Shown: in pieces, positions 25,286 through 35,122 of the stretch
Layout of the letters: every line of letters starts with the position of its first letter
How positions within the stretch are numbered: position 1 is the first letter of the stretch
Assembly: GCA_018402565.1 (NCBI GenBank)
Contig: JAGYIQ010000007.1
Span: forward strand, 62,001-126,000
Source of the DNA: Pirellulaceae bacterium
GTDB taxonomy: Bacteria > Planctomycetota > Planctomycetia > Pirellulales > Pirellulaceae
Length of the DNA: 64,000 nucleotides
Direction of reading: 5' to 3'
Translations under genes and position numbers: made by a program
Notes under the pieces: model-generated
Seen by the model: only the letters and a program-made list of their open reading frames with translations
Told to the model about the DNA's origin: nothing
Database searches by the model: none

Positions 25286-27067
25286 CTACTGACGGCTGGC
25301 TGCCCAGGTCCCGGTCGGTGCACCGTATCGATTGCCGGCCTGCCACTCGCCCTGCCCGGCCCCTGCGCCGACCGAGCCGGAGACGCTGCCCTGAAAATCC
25401 ACAACCAGATCGGGTCCCCGTTTTAAGGGCGTCGTGATGCGCCCTGTCAGCTGGGTTGTCAGTCGACCCTGTGGATCAACGGACCCCGCGATGGTTCCTT
25501 GAAAACTACTGCCATCGTAGCGACCACTCACAAAACCGGTCACTTGGCGATTCGCAGTTATTTCGTAGCGAATGGTCCCCGTTGCTTGCCCACGGATCTC
25601 GCCCTGATAGCTGCCGACCACATTCTTTTGATCCTTCGTCAGTTGGGCGATGCCTTGTGCTTCGGCTCCCAGATCCTCGCTTATCCCCTCCGCTGCCGTG
25701 ATGGACATTGTGGCGGAAGGATCAAAGGCTACCGGATTTCCCGCCTCATCGTAGTAGAAGTCGCCTTGACCGCCGGCGCGATACCAATCGACCAACGCGG
25801 CGGTTTCCTCCACGCTAGATCCGCTTGGGCCGTCGTTCCAACGGGTTGTCCGAGCACCTGTTTCATCTCGGGAGACTTTTACCCATTTGGGTTGCGGATT
25901 TTCATCTGGTGGCACCGGCCAGCCGCGAAATTCCGGACCGTCTTCAAATTCTGGGCCACCGATTTGCCAATAGGCCCAGCGTTCCCCGCGAATGAAACGG
26001 ATTTCCGGTTCAACCAACTGCCAACCATTGACCTGCAAGCTCTCGCCTGGTTTCGCTTGAATCACCCCCCAATGCTCTGCAGGGAGTCCTTGGGGCTGAG
26101 GCGAAGCGGAACCACCGGCGATGGTGGAAGGTTGGTTTTGATCTAATTTCGACTTTTGCGATTCTGAGGACGTTTCCGACTTGAGCGGCTCTCCCTCGGA
26201 ATCGGGGTTGGGAATGATCTGAATCCCCGACGCAAGTTTTTCGGTTGATGGATCAGCAGGCAGGACCGGGATCGTAGGCAGAGCGGTCCGTTCTGCCACT
26301 GCCGCAGGATCGATCCTGATTTCGCCTCCGGAGAAAGCAGTCCGAGGGGCTCCCGGGCCGGTCGTGTCGGGCGGCACTTGCTGGCCTGGGGCCGTGGTTG
26401 TCGGGCGCGACAGATCGGTGTCCGACTGCTGAGTGGTTTCGGTTTGACGTTGCCCGGTGGTCGAGTCCGATTGATCAGTCGCCGCGACAGCTTGGTCCAC
26501 AGCTTGGTCCACAGCTTGGTCGGCAGCTTGGTCCGCAGCTTGGTCCGCAGCTTGCGCGGCAGCTTCGCGTTCAGCCTGTCGTTGTTCCAATCCGGCTTGC
26601 ACGAGCGGTTCGAGGCGTTTGATGGAACGCAGCAGCTTCGCTTGAATGTCTGCCGGTAAATCGGCATCTTTTAGGCCCTCTAAAAACTTCTTTTGAACGG
26701 TCGGGTGGCGTTGCAAGACGCGAAGGGCAAACTGATCGTACATTTGGCGTTCGACAAGTCGGTAGTCCAGACCCCGGCGATCAAAGCCGGTCTGAAATCC
26801 TGCTCTTGCTCGGTCCGCTTCACTCAAACCTTCCCAGTGGTCGATCCACTCATCCAGTTCTTGGGCAGCCTCTTGGGACGTGTTGGCCCAAGCCGCCCAC
26901 TGGTCGGTGTCTGGATCGTAGTCATCCAAGCCGACTTGAGGCGGTGTTGCCTCGGCAGGGGGTAGAGTGGGTGAATGCCACAGGAAGGTCCCAAAGAGTA
27001 AAAGCGACATGACCCTGGTGGGCAGGCCCAGCCAACGATTTGCCGGTGAGATCAGTTGAAAATGCAT
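25286..27067 (-). CDS. Exported low-complexity protein of unknown function
   Basis: 593 residues with an N-terminal signal segment (VMSLLLFGTFLW) and cleavage expected near residue 40. Residues 45-190 are acidic and helical and end in an imperfect tetrapeptide array (AADQ, AVDQ repeats). Residues 200-320 are Thr/Pro/Gln-rich linker. Residues 325-470 form a beta-rich domain with many Trp and Gly (GERWAYWQIGGPEFEDG); 480-593 form a Gly/Thr-rich beta domain with repeated GxTG/GSV turns. I do not recognise a family. It sits between the FecR-like and PDZ proteins and is probably co-transcribed with them. Confidence 0.6.
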   Translation of the reverse strand: MHFQLISPANRWLGLPTRVMSLLLFGTFLWHSPTLPPAEATPPQVGLDDYDPDTDQWAAWANTSQEAAQELDEWIDHWEGLSEADRARAGFQTGFDRRGLDYRLVERQMYDQFALRVLQRHPTVQKKFLEGLKDADLPADIQAKLLRSIKRLEPLVQAGLEQRQAEREAAAQAADQAADQAADQAVDQAVDQAVAATDQSDSTTGQRQTETTQQSDTDLSRPTTTAPGQQVPPDTTGPGAPRTAFSGGEIRIDPAAVAERTALPTIPVLPADPSTEKLASGIQIIPNPDSEGEPLKSETSSESQKSKLDQNQPSTIAGGSASPQPQGLPAEHWGVIQAKPGESLQVNGWQLVEPEIRFIRGERWAYWQIGGPEFEDGPEFRGWPVPPDENPQPKWVKVSRDETGARTTRWNDGPSGSSVEETAALVDWYRAGGQGDFYYDEAGNPVAFDPSATMSITAAEGISEDLGAEAQGIAQLTKDQKNVVGSYQGEIRGQATGTIRYEITANRQVTGFVSGRYDGSSFQGTIAGSVDPQGRLTTQLTGRITTPLKRGPDLVVDFQGSVSGSVGAGAGQGEWQAGNRYGAPTGTWAASRQ

Positions 27068-27159
27068 TTCTACTCTCTTTCGTGCGTGAAAGTCGCCAGG
27101 CCGAACTGGGGTGCGGCACGCACCACTCCTCGGTACGAGCCACTTTCGTCCATTGGAAT

Positions 27160-29451
27160 TTAGAACAAATAGCCGCCTGGTCCCTGGCCAATGGGTTGAT
27201 CACGAACTCGAGCGCGATACCGACCCACTCGATACGTATCGGTGTGGCGAAACAGTTTTTCCGGGTATTTACCCACGTACGTGTAGAAAGTGACGGTCAC
27301 TTGATCACCATCGATTTGGACTTTGGGTTGCCAATCTTGGGGGCGTTCCGCTTGCCATTCCCATTCTTTGGCAGGGGTGGTGGGGAGACAATGGTCTTCA
27401 TCGTCTGGATCCTGTGGCTCCACTGCCGCCTGCCACGGATCGGCGTCCAGCAGGCAGTGGGAGCCCCATTCGATCCCGTGCCAAGCCGCTCCAAACTCGT
27501 TCAGCTCGCGGCGGAGCATCGAAGCCGCCAAGTAGGACCCTGCGGAGCCATCACCTTCGACGACATCCATAAAGTCATCAACCGCGTCCCAAGGCTTGGG
27601 TGCCTTGAACAAATGTTGTTCAAGCACGGGGACTTCGTCGGGGTTTGGGAACGGTGCGTCATGGGGCAATGCCCAGACCACTCCCGTGGCATTGCCCTCC
27701 TCGTGAAATACGTAGGCGCGCAAAACAAATCCAGGTTTTAATCTCAGCGGTTTAAACAGCTCAACGACTTTACCGGGATCATATTCGCTTTTCATCCAAC
27801 CCGACTTCAGTGGCTTCGTCTCCTCGGCAAAAAAGTCTCCCGGATGTTGTTCCATTGGTGGCGTCCAAATTTCCATCGCTTGTCTTCTCAACTCGGCGAT
27901 GGCCTGGGCATTCAGCATGGCAGCGGGTGTCTCTGGATGACCGGGCGCTGCGGTAGGTCGCCCGGGACCCGCTGCAGGAATTGTTCCAGTGGATGGTCCA
28001 ATGAGCACTCCTGGCGGCGGCCCGGAGCGCGGACCGGGGGGTGGGCCGGGGGGCGGACCGGGACCTGTTACGATCCTCGAGGGTGGGTGGAGTGTTGGTC
28101 GCTCGATAATAGGTTTATTTAAATCTGCTTCTTTTTCCATTTGCTCAATCGCCGCTCGCAGTTGATCGATACGGGAAGCTCCCGTCGCGGGTTCGGATTG
28201 GACTCGCGGAGGTCGCGTCTGCGCATGCCCAGCGGTTTCACCGGCAGGCATGGCTGCGGATTCAGGGCCAGTGTCAAATTCCTTGTCATCGCCGAGCAAT
28301 TGCAGTTCCAAGGATTTCAGTTGAGCATCCAATCGCAGCAGACCCGAGAATTGCGGCAGATCGGATGACGATTGAGCCACTGGAGGGCGTCGCAGGGGAG
28401 GCGGCGGCATCAAGCCAACCGCGGTGCCTTTGTCAGTGCGATCGGTTGTTGGCAATTGAGTTGGTTTCTGTGCCATCTGGGGATGGCGCAAGGTGCCAAG
28501 CAATACCTCCATCACGAATGGAAGTCGCGCTGGATCGTTTTGCGGCGGTGTATAGATATCCAATTCAAAACGTTTTTCACCAGAAACGATGGTCAATCGA
28601 TAGAGCGTGAACAAGCGTTCGCGACCAACAATCCCCGAGACAAACACGGCGGGCAAGTCGCCGAGCAAAAGCCATTGCGAGTACCCCTCAAGAAATCCGC
28701 TGCCAGCCTCTTGTTGAAAGGCCAGTAAAGCTTGCCGCGCATCGGGAGCCGGTTGGGAATCCGCAAATAGGTGTATTCGATATTGACCTGACGGTGATTC
28801 TAATTGATGGAACGGCCGATTCGTGACCGAGTCACGACGGAGTTGACTATCCAGTTTCCAGCTGGGGAAAAAACTGAAACGATAGTCTCCCGAGGGATGC
28901 GAGTAATCAGGGCACGGGGCAGCTACACGTTCGGACAATTGCAGTCGGAGCGGCAGTTGGAGTCGCTGTTGCCCTCGCAAAACTTCCAACTGTGGTGACT
29001 CGCCAATACTCGTGGTATACAATACGGCAGCCATATCTTCGGGCGTATTTATTTGACGCTTATCGACACGTAAGATCAAATCGCCACTAACGAGCCCCGC
29101 CTGAGACGCCAATCCGCTGGCGGACACTTGAGTGACACGGACCCCAGCGGGTTCATGCAGCCCGCCACGGGAGTGAGCGTCTTCCAGACTGCCTGCTACG
29201 ATATGGAACCCGAGCGGTTGGAAGCCGCCTTCCAGCTTGGTCCGTACCTGCTTGGTACCCGGCGGGAGTACAGGCGTCGCAGCCTGTGCCGGGCCGCGAT
29301 CGTCGGAACGTGGGTCCTGATCAGCGACGAACGATTCTTCGTTGTTCGACCGATCGCTGGACGGGGTCCCCTGATCCAACCGAGACGCGGCCGCTAACGG
29401 TCCGCTAAAACACAATAGCCCAAAGCTAAACAATAAAAGAGTTTTCGTCAT
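27160..29451 (-). CDS. Exported PDZ-domain protein
   Basis: 763 residues. I chose ATG 29451 because it has a GGAAG ribosome site at the right distance and starts a clean signal peptide (TKTLLLFSFGLLCFSG); the open frame extends 43 codons further but into poor sequence. Residues about 95-180 are a PDZ domain (GVRVTQVSASGLASQAGL, then GDLILRVDKRQI). Residues 190-330 form a beta-rich domain of unknown type; 380-530 are proline-rich linker with a PPPGPPPGP run; 560-763 form another unrecognised domain. No protease triad is apparent, so a scaffold or substrate-binding role is likelier than proteolysis. It lies 92 bases upstream of the low-complexity gene. Confidence 0.65.
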   Translation of the reverse strand: MTKTLLLFSFGLLCFSGPLAAASRLDQGTPSSDRSNNEESFVADQDPRSDDRGPAQAATPVLPPGTKQVRTKLEGGFQPLGFHIVAGSLEDAHSRGGLHEPAGVRVTQVSASGLASQAGLVSGDLILRVDKRQINTPEDMAAVLYTTSIGESPQLEVLRGQQRLQLPLRLQLSERVAAPCPDYSHPSGDYRFSFFPSWKLDSQLRRDSVTNRPFHQLESPSGQYRIHLFADSQPAPDARQALLAFQQEAGSGFLEGYSQWLLLGDLPAVFVSGIVGRERLFTLYRLTIVSGEKRFELDIYTPPQNDPARLPFVMEVLLGTLRHPQMAQKPTQLPTTDRTDKGTAVGLMPPPPLRRPPVAQSSSDLPQFSGLLRLDAQLKSLELQLLGDDKEFDTGPESAAMPAGETAGHAQTRPPRVQSEPATGASRIDQLRAAIEQMEKEADLNKPIIERPTLHPPSRIVTGPGPPPGPPPGPRSGPPPGVLIGPSTGTIPAAGPGRPTAAPGHPETPAAMLNAQAIAELRRQAMEIWTPPMEQHPGDFFAEETKPLKSGWMKSEYDPGKVVELFKPLRLKPGFVLRAYVFHEEGNATGVVWALPHDAPFPNPDEVPVLEQHLFKAPKPWDAVDDFMDVVEGDGSAGSYLAASMLRRELNEFGAAWHGIEWGSHCLLDADPWQAAVEPQDPDDEDHCLPTTPAKEWEWQAERPQDWQPKVQIDGDQVTVTFYTYVGKYPEKLFRHTDTYRVGRYRARVRDQPIGQGPGGYLF

Positions 29452-29507
29452 TTTGCTTCCGTTCTGCATTTTGCCCTTCGTTCGATCGCACTTGTGAGGG
29501 AATGAAG

Positions 29508-30197
29508 TCAGCCGACTCTCGGCATGGCGGTCCCGAGCGACTCTCGTCGTATGAAAACACAACTTTGATCTATCAGGCACAAACGCTCACGAATCAGATT
29601 CCTCACGGTGTCGTAATTGACAGCAGTGCATGCGAGTCGAATGTCCCAGGGACCACCGACGACCAGTATTTCATGATTTGCATCAGTAGCTTCAACCTGC
29701 CGAACTTGGTTCCAGACCGTAAAGGGCTCCCAGGAACTCCATTGCCCCCCTTTCCAAGTGAGCCAAAACGCGACGGTCGTGACCCACCTGATCGATGCGT
29801 CAAGTTGTCGCTGCTCAATGGAAGGCAAAACCCCCACGCCGCGGTCGGACACATAAAAAACCACGGCAGTGCTGCGCAACACGGCCTTGATTAACAGCCA
29901 GGCAAGTAGGAACGTTCCGAGCGAACCGGCCACCAGGATCAGGGCGGGGCCAGCGCTGTCGATACCGCTACTTTCCGTCAGGTGGATGCCCTGCCAAAAG
30001 GTTAGTCCGATGATCGCAGTCAGGATCAGCAACGTGCCGACTCGCCCGGGGCCTCCCTCGATCAATCGACTGAACCGGGCGGTCGTTCCCGACCACGTAT
30101 GCAGGACGTCTGATGGGGGCGATCCGCCTGATGATTGTCGTCGTAATCCTCGTCTAGCACTGGCCTGGCGAGACTTTGTTTTTGTCGTCACGATCAT
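29508..30197 (-). CDS. Two-helix membrane protein of unknown function
   Basis: 229 residues from ATG 30197 (an open extension to 30305 exists but looks like non-coding sequence). Two membrane helices occur at about 52-72 (VGTLLILTAIIGLTFW) and 82-106 (ALILVAGSLGTFLLAWLLI), followed by a cytoplasmic C-terminal domain of ~120 residues with several Trp and a PH-like strand pattern (VVFYVSDRGVGVL). It probably heads the minus-strand group of envelope genes; the gap to the PDZ gene is 56 bases. Confidence 0.55.
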   Translation of the reverse strand: MIVTTKTKSRQASARRGLRRQSSGGSPPSDVLHTWSGTTARFSRLIEGGPGRVGTLLILTAIIGLTFWQGIHLTESSGIDSAGPALILVAGSLGTFLLAWLLIKAVLRSTAVVFYVSDRGVGVLPSIEQRQLDASIRWVTTVAFWLTWKGGQWSSWEPFTVWNQVRQVEATDANHEILVVGGPWDIRLACTAVNYDTVRNLIRERLCLIDQSCVFIRRESLGTAMPRVG

Positions 30198-30664
30198 GAC
30201 CTGCGTTGGTTGGTACAGAGCCCCGCCTGTCGGACGTGAGTCTAGGGTGCAACATCCATGCCACTTCGTTGTAGTCCTGATGTGAGGTTGGCTTGCATCG
30301 GGCAATCTTTCGTTATTTCGCTGATTAAATTACTGGAAGGTGCCTACGCGCAGCTGTGAGGCGGGGGAACAAGTGTGCCTAATTCGACTGTTCCGCTCAC
30401 CAGGTGTGCCGTGTCGCTCGTTCGGAGGTCGGCAAAGGGAGGGACGCATCGGCTGTTGCATGGCTGGCTCGGCTGACGTATTCGCCTTGGTCTGTCGGTG
30501 CGCTCGATGGGGCAGGATTTCATACCAGCGAGATGCTCCGCCAGTGGACTGTGGGTGGATTGACCCACGAGTATCGAAGATCTACCCTTGTCTCAGTCCA
30601 GCAAAGTGGAACAGGGCGCTCGGTGCAGGGAGGACGCGAAGGTCGCGGGCCAAAGGTTGGGACC

Positions 30665-33600
30665 ATGAGAGATGACCGCGATCAGGACGATGGAGCAGGC
30701 TGGAATAACCTGGCTGCCGATGATCTGGCTGAGGCTGAGCGGGCCGTGGATGATCTAGCCGCGAATGATCGGGCTGAGGGTGACTTTGAGCGGGCACAGT
30801 TTCCGATTCGCCTCAATTTGCCCACTGCGGACGAGGTGCCCTTAGAGGAAGCTCGGGAGGCGGTTCGCCGCGAGTACCGCGATGCGGTTATCTGGAAACG
30901 AATGCGGTGTCGCAAGGTCGAGCGGTTGTCGGAGTCCGAGACGGGCACCGTGTTTGTGCTGGACGTGGGGCATGCGGTCGAATTCGACTGGACTTGGGAA
31001 GGGGCGACCGCCTTTCGCCCCTTGCTGCTGAATGAGTTTGTCACCGAGCAAGCCTCGTTTGAGGACGACTCGAACGAGCGGTCCAACGTCGCCGACTCGG
31101 TCTTGTGGTCGGGTGAAGTTCTGGAAGTGGACGAAGCCGCGGGACGGATCTACGTCTGCGTCGCGGATCCCGAGCTTCCACCGACGACGGGTACTTTTTT
31201 TGTCAGACCATTTGAGTTCCTGGCGTGCTTGCAGAGCTTGTTCAACGAGCCGGCCTTTGAGCGGCTCCGCGAGTTGCTGCCGGAGCGCCTGTTGGCGGCC
31301 GAGGGTTGGGTTCATCCCGCCGTTGACCGGTTCTCGGCGGTCGGGCTCACCCAGCTGCGAGAGTGGTGGGGCAAAGCCTGGAGCGTCTTGTGGGGACCGC
31401 CGGGGACCGGCAAAACCCATACCACGGGGCAACAAGTCGCGCAACTGTTGTCGGACCCCAGCGAACGGATCCTGGTCGTGTCGACCACCAACCGAGCAAC
31501 GGATGCCGTCGCCTTGGCAGTGGGCCGTGCGGCCAAGAGCACAGCGAACGCCGAACTGCTGAGTGGTTCCTTGCTGCGGATCGGCAAAGGGGCCTCGTTG
31601 CAAAAGTACGTGGCCGCAGACCTGGTGGAGATGCTGCAAGGCACGGAAGCGGCGTTTCTGGGCCAGATCGATGAACTCTCACTGCAGGTGGCGCGGACGG
31701 CCGACTCGGCGGAAAAAGCCCTGCTCCGCAAACAGATCAAAGAGCTGCGCTCGAGCATGCAGGACGCGGCTCAGCGGAACTTTCTGGACAGGGAAGTTCG
31801 AGTGGTTGTCAGCACGGCCTACAAGGCCACGACGTTTCTCCGCCGCCAGGAGCTCAAGGAAGATCTGGAAGTGGGGCTGGCGCCGTTCACGACGATCTTC
31901 ATCGATGAAGCTGGGTTGATTTCACGAGCAGCGGTGGCCGCCTTGTCGCTCCTGGCCAGCCGCCGCGTGGTGTTGGTGGGAGACTCCAAACAATTGGCAC
32001 CCATCAGTCGAATCAGTCGCATCTTGCCAACCCAACAGATGAAATGGTTGGCCAATAGTGGTCTCAGTCATTTGGAAGCGATCAGGACCGCAGAAGTCGG
32101 CGTGCATGTGCTGCAGGAACAGCGGCGGATGCACCACCAAGTCTGTCGGGTGGTTTCGCAGTATCAATACGATGGCCTTCTGGTCACGGCACCGGAGGTC
32201 CAACAGCGAGACAATCGCCTGCCCGATTTGTGGCGGCAGCAACCCAGAGCCATCTGGTACGTGTTGGATGACGACGGAGAAGAGCTGCCCAATATCCGTG
32301 CCGAACGCGGCCCGGGCAATCGCAGCTGGATTCGCGTCGCGACCCGCAAGATTCTGGCCCGACTCTTGGCAGATCCGACTTTCCGTTCGGCCCACGGTTT
32401 GTTCATCTCTCCCTTCAAAGCACAGGCCATGGAGATCGGAGCTTTCTTTGCGGAGCAAGAATGCCACAGTTGGGCTGCCGCCACCGTGCATAGCCAACAG
32501 GGGTCGGAAGCCGATATCGTTCTGTTCGACACGGTGAATGCAGGCAGTTACAGCTGGCCTTACAGCGATTGGAAACGATTGGTGAATGTCGCCTTAAGTC
32601 GCGCTCGTGAAGCGGTCATGGTCATTGCCAGTCGGGCGGAGATGGACGAGCCTTACCTGCGGCCATTACTGCAGTCTCTCGCCTCGCGCGTCGTCCGCAA
32701 GCGAGGGAGCCAACTGGTGTGGGAAGCGGTGCCGCCCCAGGCGACCTACGTGCCACCCACCGGAGAGGCGGTCCACGAAAGCCATTCGATCGGTTATCAA
32801 ATCAGCAAACGCCAGGAACTGCGCCCCGTGCTCTCGCAAGAGCAGCAACGGCTGTGTGGCTTGACCCTCGATGGAAAGCCGCGGCTGGTCAGAGGCGTGG
32901 CCGGCAGCGGCAAGACGGTGGTGCTGGCTCATTGGCTGATGCAAACCGTTCAACAACTGGCAGACACGCCGAATCTGCGAGTTTGGGCGGTGTTTGCCAA
33001 TCGTTCACTGCAATCGTTGATCGGCGATTCGATTGAATCGGCTTGGCAGCAAGAGATGCAGGGCCAGTCTTTCCCGTGGGATCGCGTCTCGCTGCGGCAC
33101 ATCCGCGAGATTCTAGATGGGCTATTGCCGGAAGTTGGGTTGAAACTCGAGACATTTCAGTTTGATTATGACGCCGCGGCCAAGGCCTATCTGGCACGAG
33201 TCAAAGTCGAAGACATGCAGCCTCGCTGCGACGCGCTGTTTATCGATGAAGCTCAAGACATGGGGCCACACGCCTTGAAGCTCCTGGCGGGGATTGTGCG
33301 TCAAACCGATTTGGCGGACGGCAATCGTCGGTCGGTAAACATCTTTTACGACAATGCACAAAACATCTATGGACGAGGCACCCCCACCTGGTCCGAGCTG
33401 GGGCTGGACATGCGCGGTCGCTCGAGCGTCATGAAGGAGAGTTTTCGCAGCACAAAGCCGATCACCGATTTTGCCATCAATGTGCTCTACCAGTTACAGC
33501 CAACCGAGAGTAATCCCGATCGCAAAGAGCTGATCGCCCGCGGCTTGATCGAACGTACGGAGCGCAATGGTCGTGAGTGGTGGGACGTGCGGTTCAATCA

Positions 33601-34378
33601 GATCGCTGGTCCCCAGCCAACCTTTCGGCAATTCAGCGGCGTCGAACAGGAGTATCAGGCGATCGGTCTTTATCTGCGGGAACTGATTGAAACGGAGGGA
33701 GTGCAACCGGCGGATATCTGTCTGATTTACAACGGGCCGAATGTTCCGCAGCAACTGCAGCAGTACGTTGAGCCCGTGCTGGAAAGTTTGGGTGTCGAGA
33801 TATCCGTACAAGCCAGTAAACCGTTCACTCGCAGTCGCCAAACACTGTTGGCCACCACCTCCCATTCATTCAAGGGATACGATGCGGAGGTCGTCATCAT
33901 CCCGGCCGTCGAGCAATACCGAGCCAAAGAACGAGGAATATTGGCCAATAATTTGTATGTCGCGATGACTCGAGCCAGATCGATTCTGAGTCTGTTCGGG
34001 CAACGCCTACCCCATCCAGACGCCCAAACGATCTGTCGAGTCATCGAAGCGACTCTCGACAACTTGCACGAACGACCGTCCGTGGAGGGTGAGATCAGTT
34101 CATTAGACGATCTGGCTGATTTACTTCAGCTCATCGGTGAAGGCCAGCGAAAATGGTTGACCGGCTTGTGGAGTCGTTATCGAGTATCGCAGGAACCGTT
34201 GGTGGCCAAGACGGGTGAGATCATCGCTGAACCGTTGTTCTGGTTTGAGGCGGCGGGAAAATGCTATGCCTGCTTTGGCAACGAGGCGCCTCGGCAGCGG
34301 GTGGCACAACGACTGGTCGACTTCGGCGTGTGGCTGCTCGGTGTTGGGCAAAATCCGGAGGAGGAGACGCGGACATGA
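30665..34378 (+). CDS. Double SF1 helicase: UPF1/Dna2-like module fused to UvrD-like module
   Basis: 1237 residues. The open frame starts at 30404, but the 87 extra codons look non-coding and ATG 30665 opens an acidic protein-like N terminus. First module: Walker A GPPGTGKT at residues 244-251, motif II FIDEAG near 414, and GDSKQLAP, HSQQGSEADIV and NVALSRARE, the pattern of SF1B UPF1/Dna2 helicases. Second module: Walker A GVAGSGKT at 744-751, FIDEAQD near 861, SFRSTKPI, then HSFKGYDAEVVIIPA and YVAMTRAR, the pattern of UvrD/Rep. Both ATPase sites look intact. The fusion suggests a DNA or RNA remodelling machine, possibly in repair or defence. Its TGA overlaps the next ATG by ATGA. Confidence 0.85.
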   Translation: MRDDRDQDDGAGWNNLAADDLAEAERAVDDLAANDRAEGDFERAQFPIRLNLPTADEVPLEEAREAVRREYRDAVIWKRMRCRKVERLSESETGTVFVLDVGHAVEFDWTWEGATAFRPLLLNEFVTEQASFEDDSNERSNVADSVLWSGEVLEVDEAAGRIYVCVADPELPPTTGTFFVRPFEFLACLQSLFNEPAFERLRELLPERLLAAEGWVHPAVDRFSAVGLTQLREWWGKAWSVLWGPPGTGKTHTTGQQVAQLLSDPSERILVVSTTNRATDAVALAVGRAAKSTANAELLSGSLLRIGKGASLQKYVAADLVEMLQGTEAAFLGQIDELSLQVARTADSAEKALLRKQIKELRSSMQDAAQRNFLDREVRVVVSTAYKATTFLRRQELKEDLEVGLAPFTTIFIDEAGLISRAAVAALSLLASRRVVLVGDSKQLAPISRISRILPTQQMKWLANSGLSHLEAIRTAEVGVHVLQEQRRMHHQVCRVVSQYQYDGLLVTAPEVQQRDNRLPDLWRQQPRAIWYVLDDDGEELPNIRAERGPGNRSWIRVATRKILARLLADPTFRSAHGLFISPFKAQAMEIGAFFAEQECHSWAAATVHSQQGSEADIVLFDTVNAGSYSWPYSDWKRLVNVALSRAREAVMVIASRAEMDEPYLRPLLQSLASRVVRKRGSQLVWEAVPPQATYVPPTGEAVHESHSIGYQISKRQELRPVLSQEQQRLCGLTLDGKPRLVRGVAGSGKTVVLAHWLMQTVQQLADTPNLRVWAVFANRSLQSLIGDSIESAWQQEMQGQSFPWDRVSLRHIREILDGLLPEVGLKLETFQFDYDAAAKAYLARVKVEDMQPRCDALFIDEAQDMGPHALKLLAGIVRQTDLADGNRRSVNIFYDNAQNIYGRGTPTWSELGLDMRGRSSVMKESFRSTKPITDFAINVLYQLQPTESNPDRKELIARGLIERTERNGREWWDVRFNQIAGPQPTFRQFSGVEQEYQAIGLYLRELIETEGVQPADICLIYNGPNVPQQLQQYVEPVLESLGVEISVQASKPFTRSRQTLLATTSHSFKGYDAEVVIIPAVEQYRAKERGILANNLYVAMTRARSILSLFGQRLPHPDAQTICRVIEATLDNLHERPSVEGEISSLDDLADLLQLIGEGQRKWLTGLWSRYRVSQEPLVAKTGEIIAEPLFWFEAAGKCYACFGNEAPRQRVAQRLVDFGVWLLGVGQNPEEETRT

Positions 34379-35100
34379 AAGTTCTCTTCCTGCATGGTTG
34401 GCACAGTGTTGTGGGGGGCGTGAAGCCGTCGTACCTAATTCAGGCGGGGTGCGAGGTGATCAATCCGCCGCTGGACGATGACGATTTTGGGGCCGCGGTG
34501 CGGACGGCCCAGGCGGCTTATGACCAGCATCAACCACAGGTGATTGTCGGTAGTTCGCGGGGCGGCGCGGTGGCACTGAATATCGACTCGGGGGATACGC
34601 CATTGGTGCTGCTGTGCCCGGCTTGGCGGAACTGGGGCACTGTCACAACGATCAAGTCGAATTGTCTGATTCTGCACAGCCGAGCCGACGATGTGATTCC
34701 GTTTGAGGACTCGGAGACGTTGTTGTTCAACAGCGGCCTGTCCTCGGAAATGTTGTTGGAAGTGGGGGCCGACCATCGCTTGGCGGACCCCGAGTCCTTG
34801 GCGGTCCTGTTGTGGGCCTGCGGCGTCCTGGCAGCGGGCGAAACCCTGCCTGTGATCGCTGAGGAGTCTGCCGCGGCGGCCAACATTGACGGTAGCCAAG
34901 CCGGGTCACAAGCCGAGGGCAGTTACCTGTGCGACGCGTGCAGCGAGGAGATCGTCGTGCCGTTGGATCTGACCGCAGGTCCCCGCCAAACCTATGTTGA
35001 GGACTGTCCGGTTTGTTGTCGGGCAAACACCATTCACGTCCAAATCGATGACGACGGCCAAGTCAGCATCTGGGCAGAGCCGGAGCAGGACTACGATTGA
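34375..35100 (+). CDS. Alpha/beta hydrolase fused to a CPXCG zinc ribbon
   Basis: 241 residues, overlapping the helicase stop by 4 bases. Residues 1-165 are a small alpha/beta hydrolase: LFLHGWHS start, nucleophile elbow GSSRGG with Ser61, an acid in SRADDVIPF and His in GADHRL. Residues 185-241 form a CPXCG-type cysteine-rich domain: LCDAC, then YVEDCPVCCR and a polar strand-rich tail. The CPXCG domain usually stands alone, so the fusion is unusual. Translational coupling ties it to the double helicase; the substrate is unknown. Confidence 0.75.
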   Translation: MKVLFLHGWHSVVGGVKPSYLIQAGCEVINPPLDDDDFGAAVRTAQAAYDQHQPQVIVGSSRGGAVALNIDSGDTPLVLLCPAWRNWGTVTTIKSNCLILHSRADDVIPFEDSETLLFNSGLSSEMLLEVGADHRLADPESLAVLLWACGVLAAGETLPVIAEESAAAANIDGSQAGSQAEGSYLCDACSEEIVVPLDLTAGPRQTYVEDCPVCCRANTIHVQIDDDGQVSIWAEPEQDYD

Positions 35101-35122
35101 TTGCCCAAGGGTAATCGTGTGG

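Noticed and set aside
25499-26146. Plus-strand open frame of 215 residues, and similar long frames opposite the minus-strand genes
   Set aside because: They are antisense shadows of the low-complexity gene; no start signal and an improbable composition.
30404-30664. N-terminal 87 codons of the helicase frame
   Set aside because: Low protein-likeness and several better-placed signals downstream; ATG 30665 begins the acidic N-terminal region.
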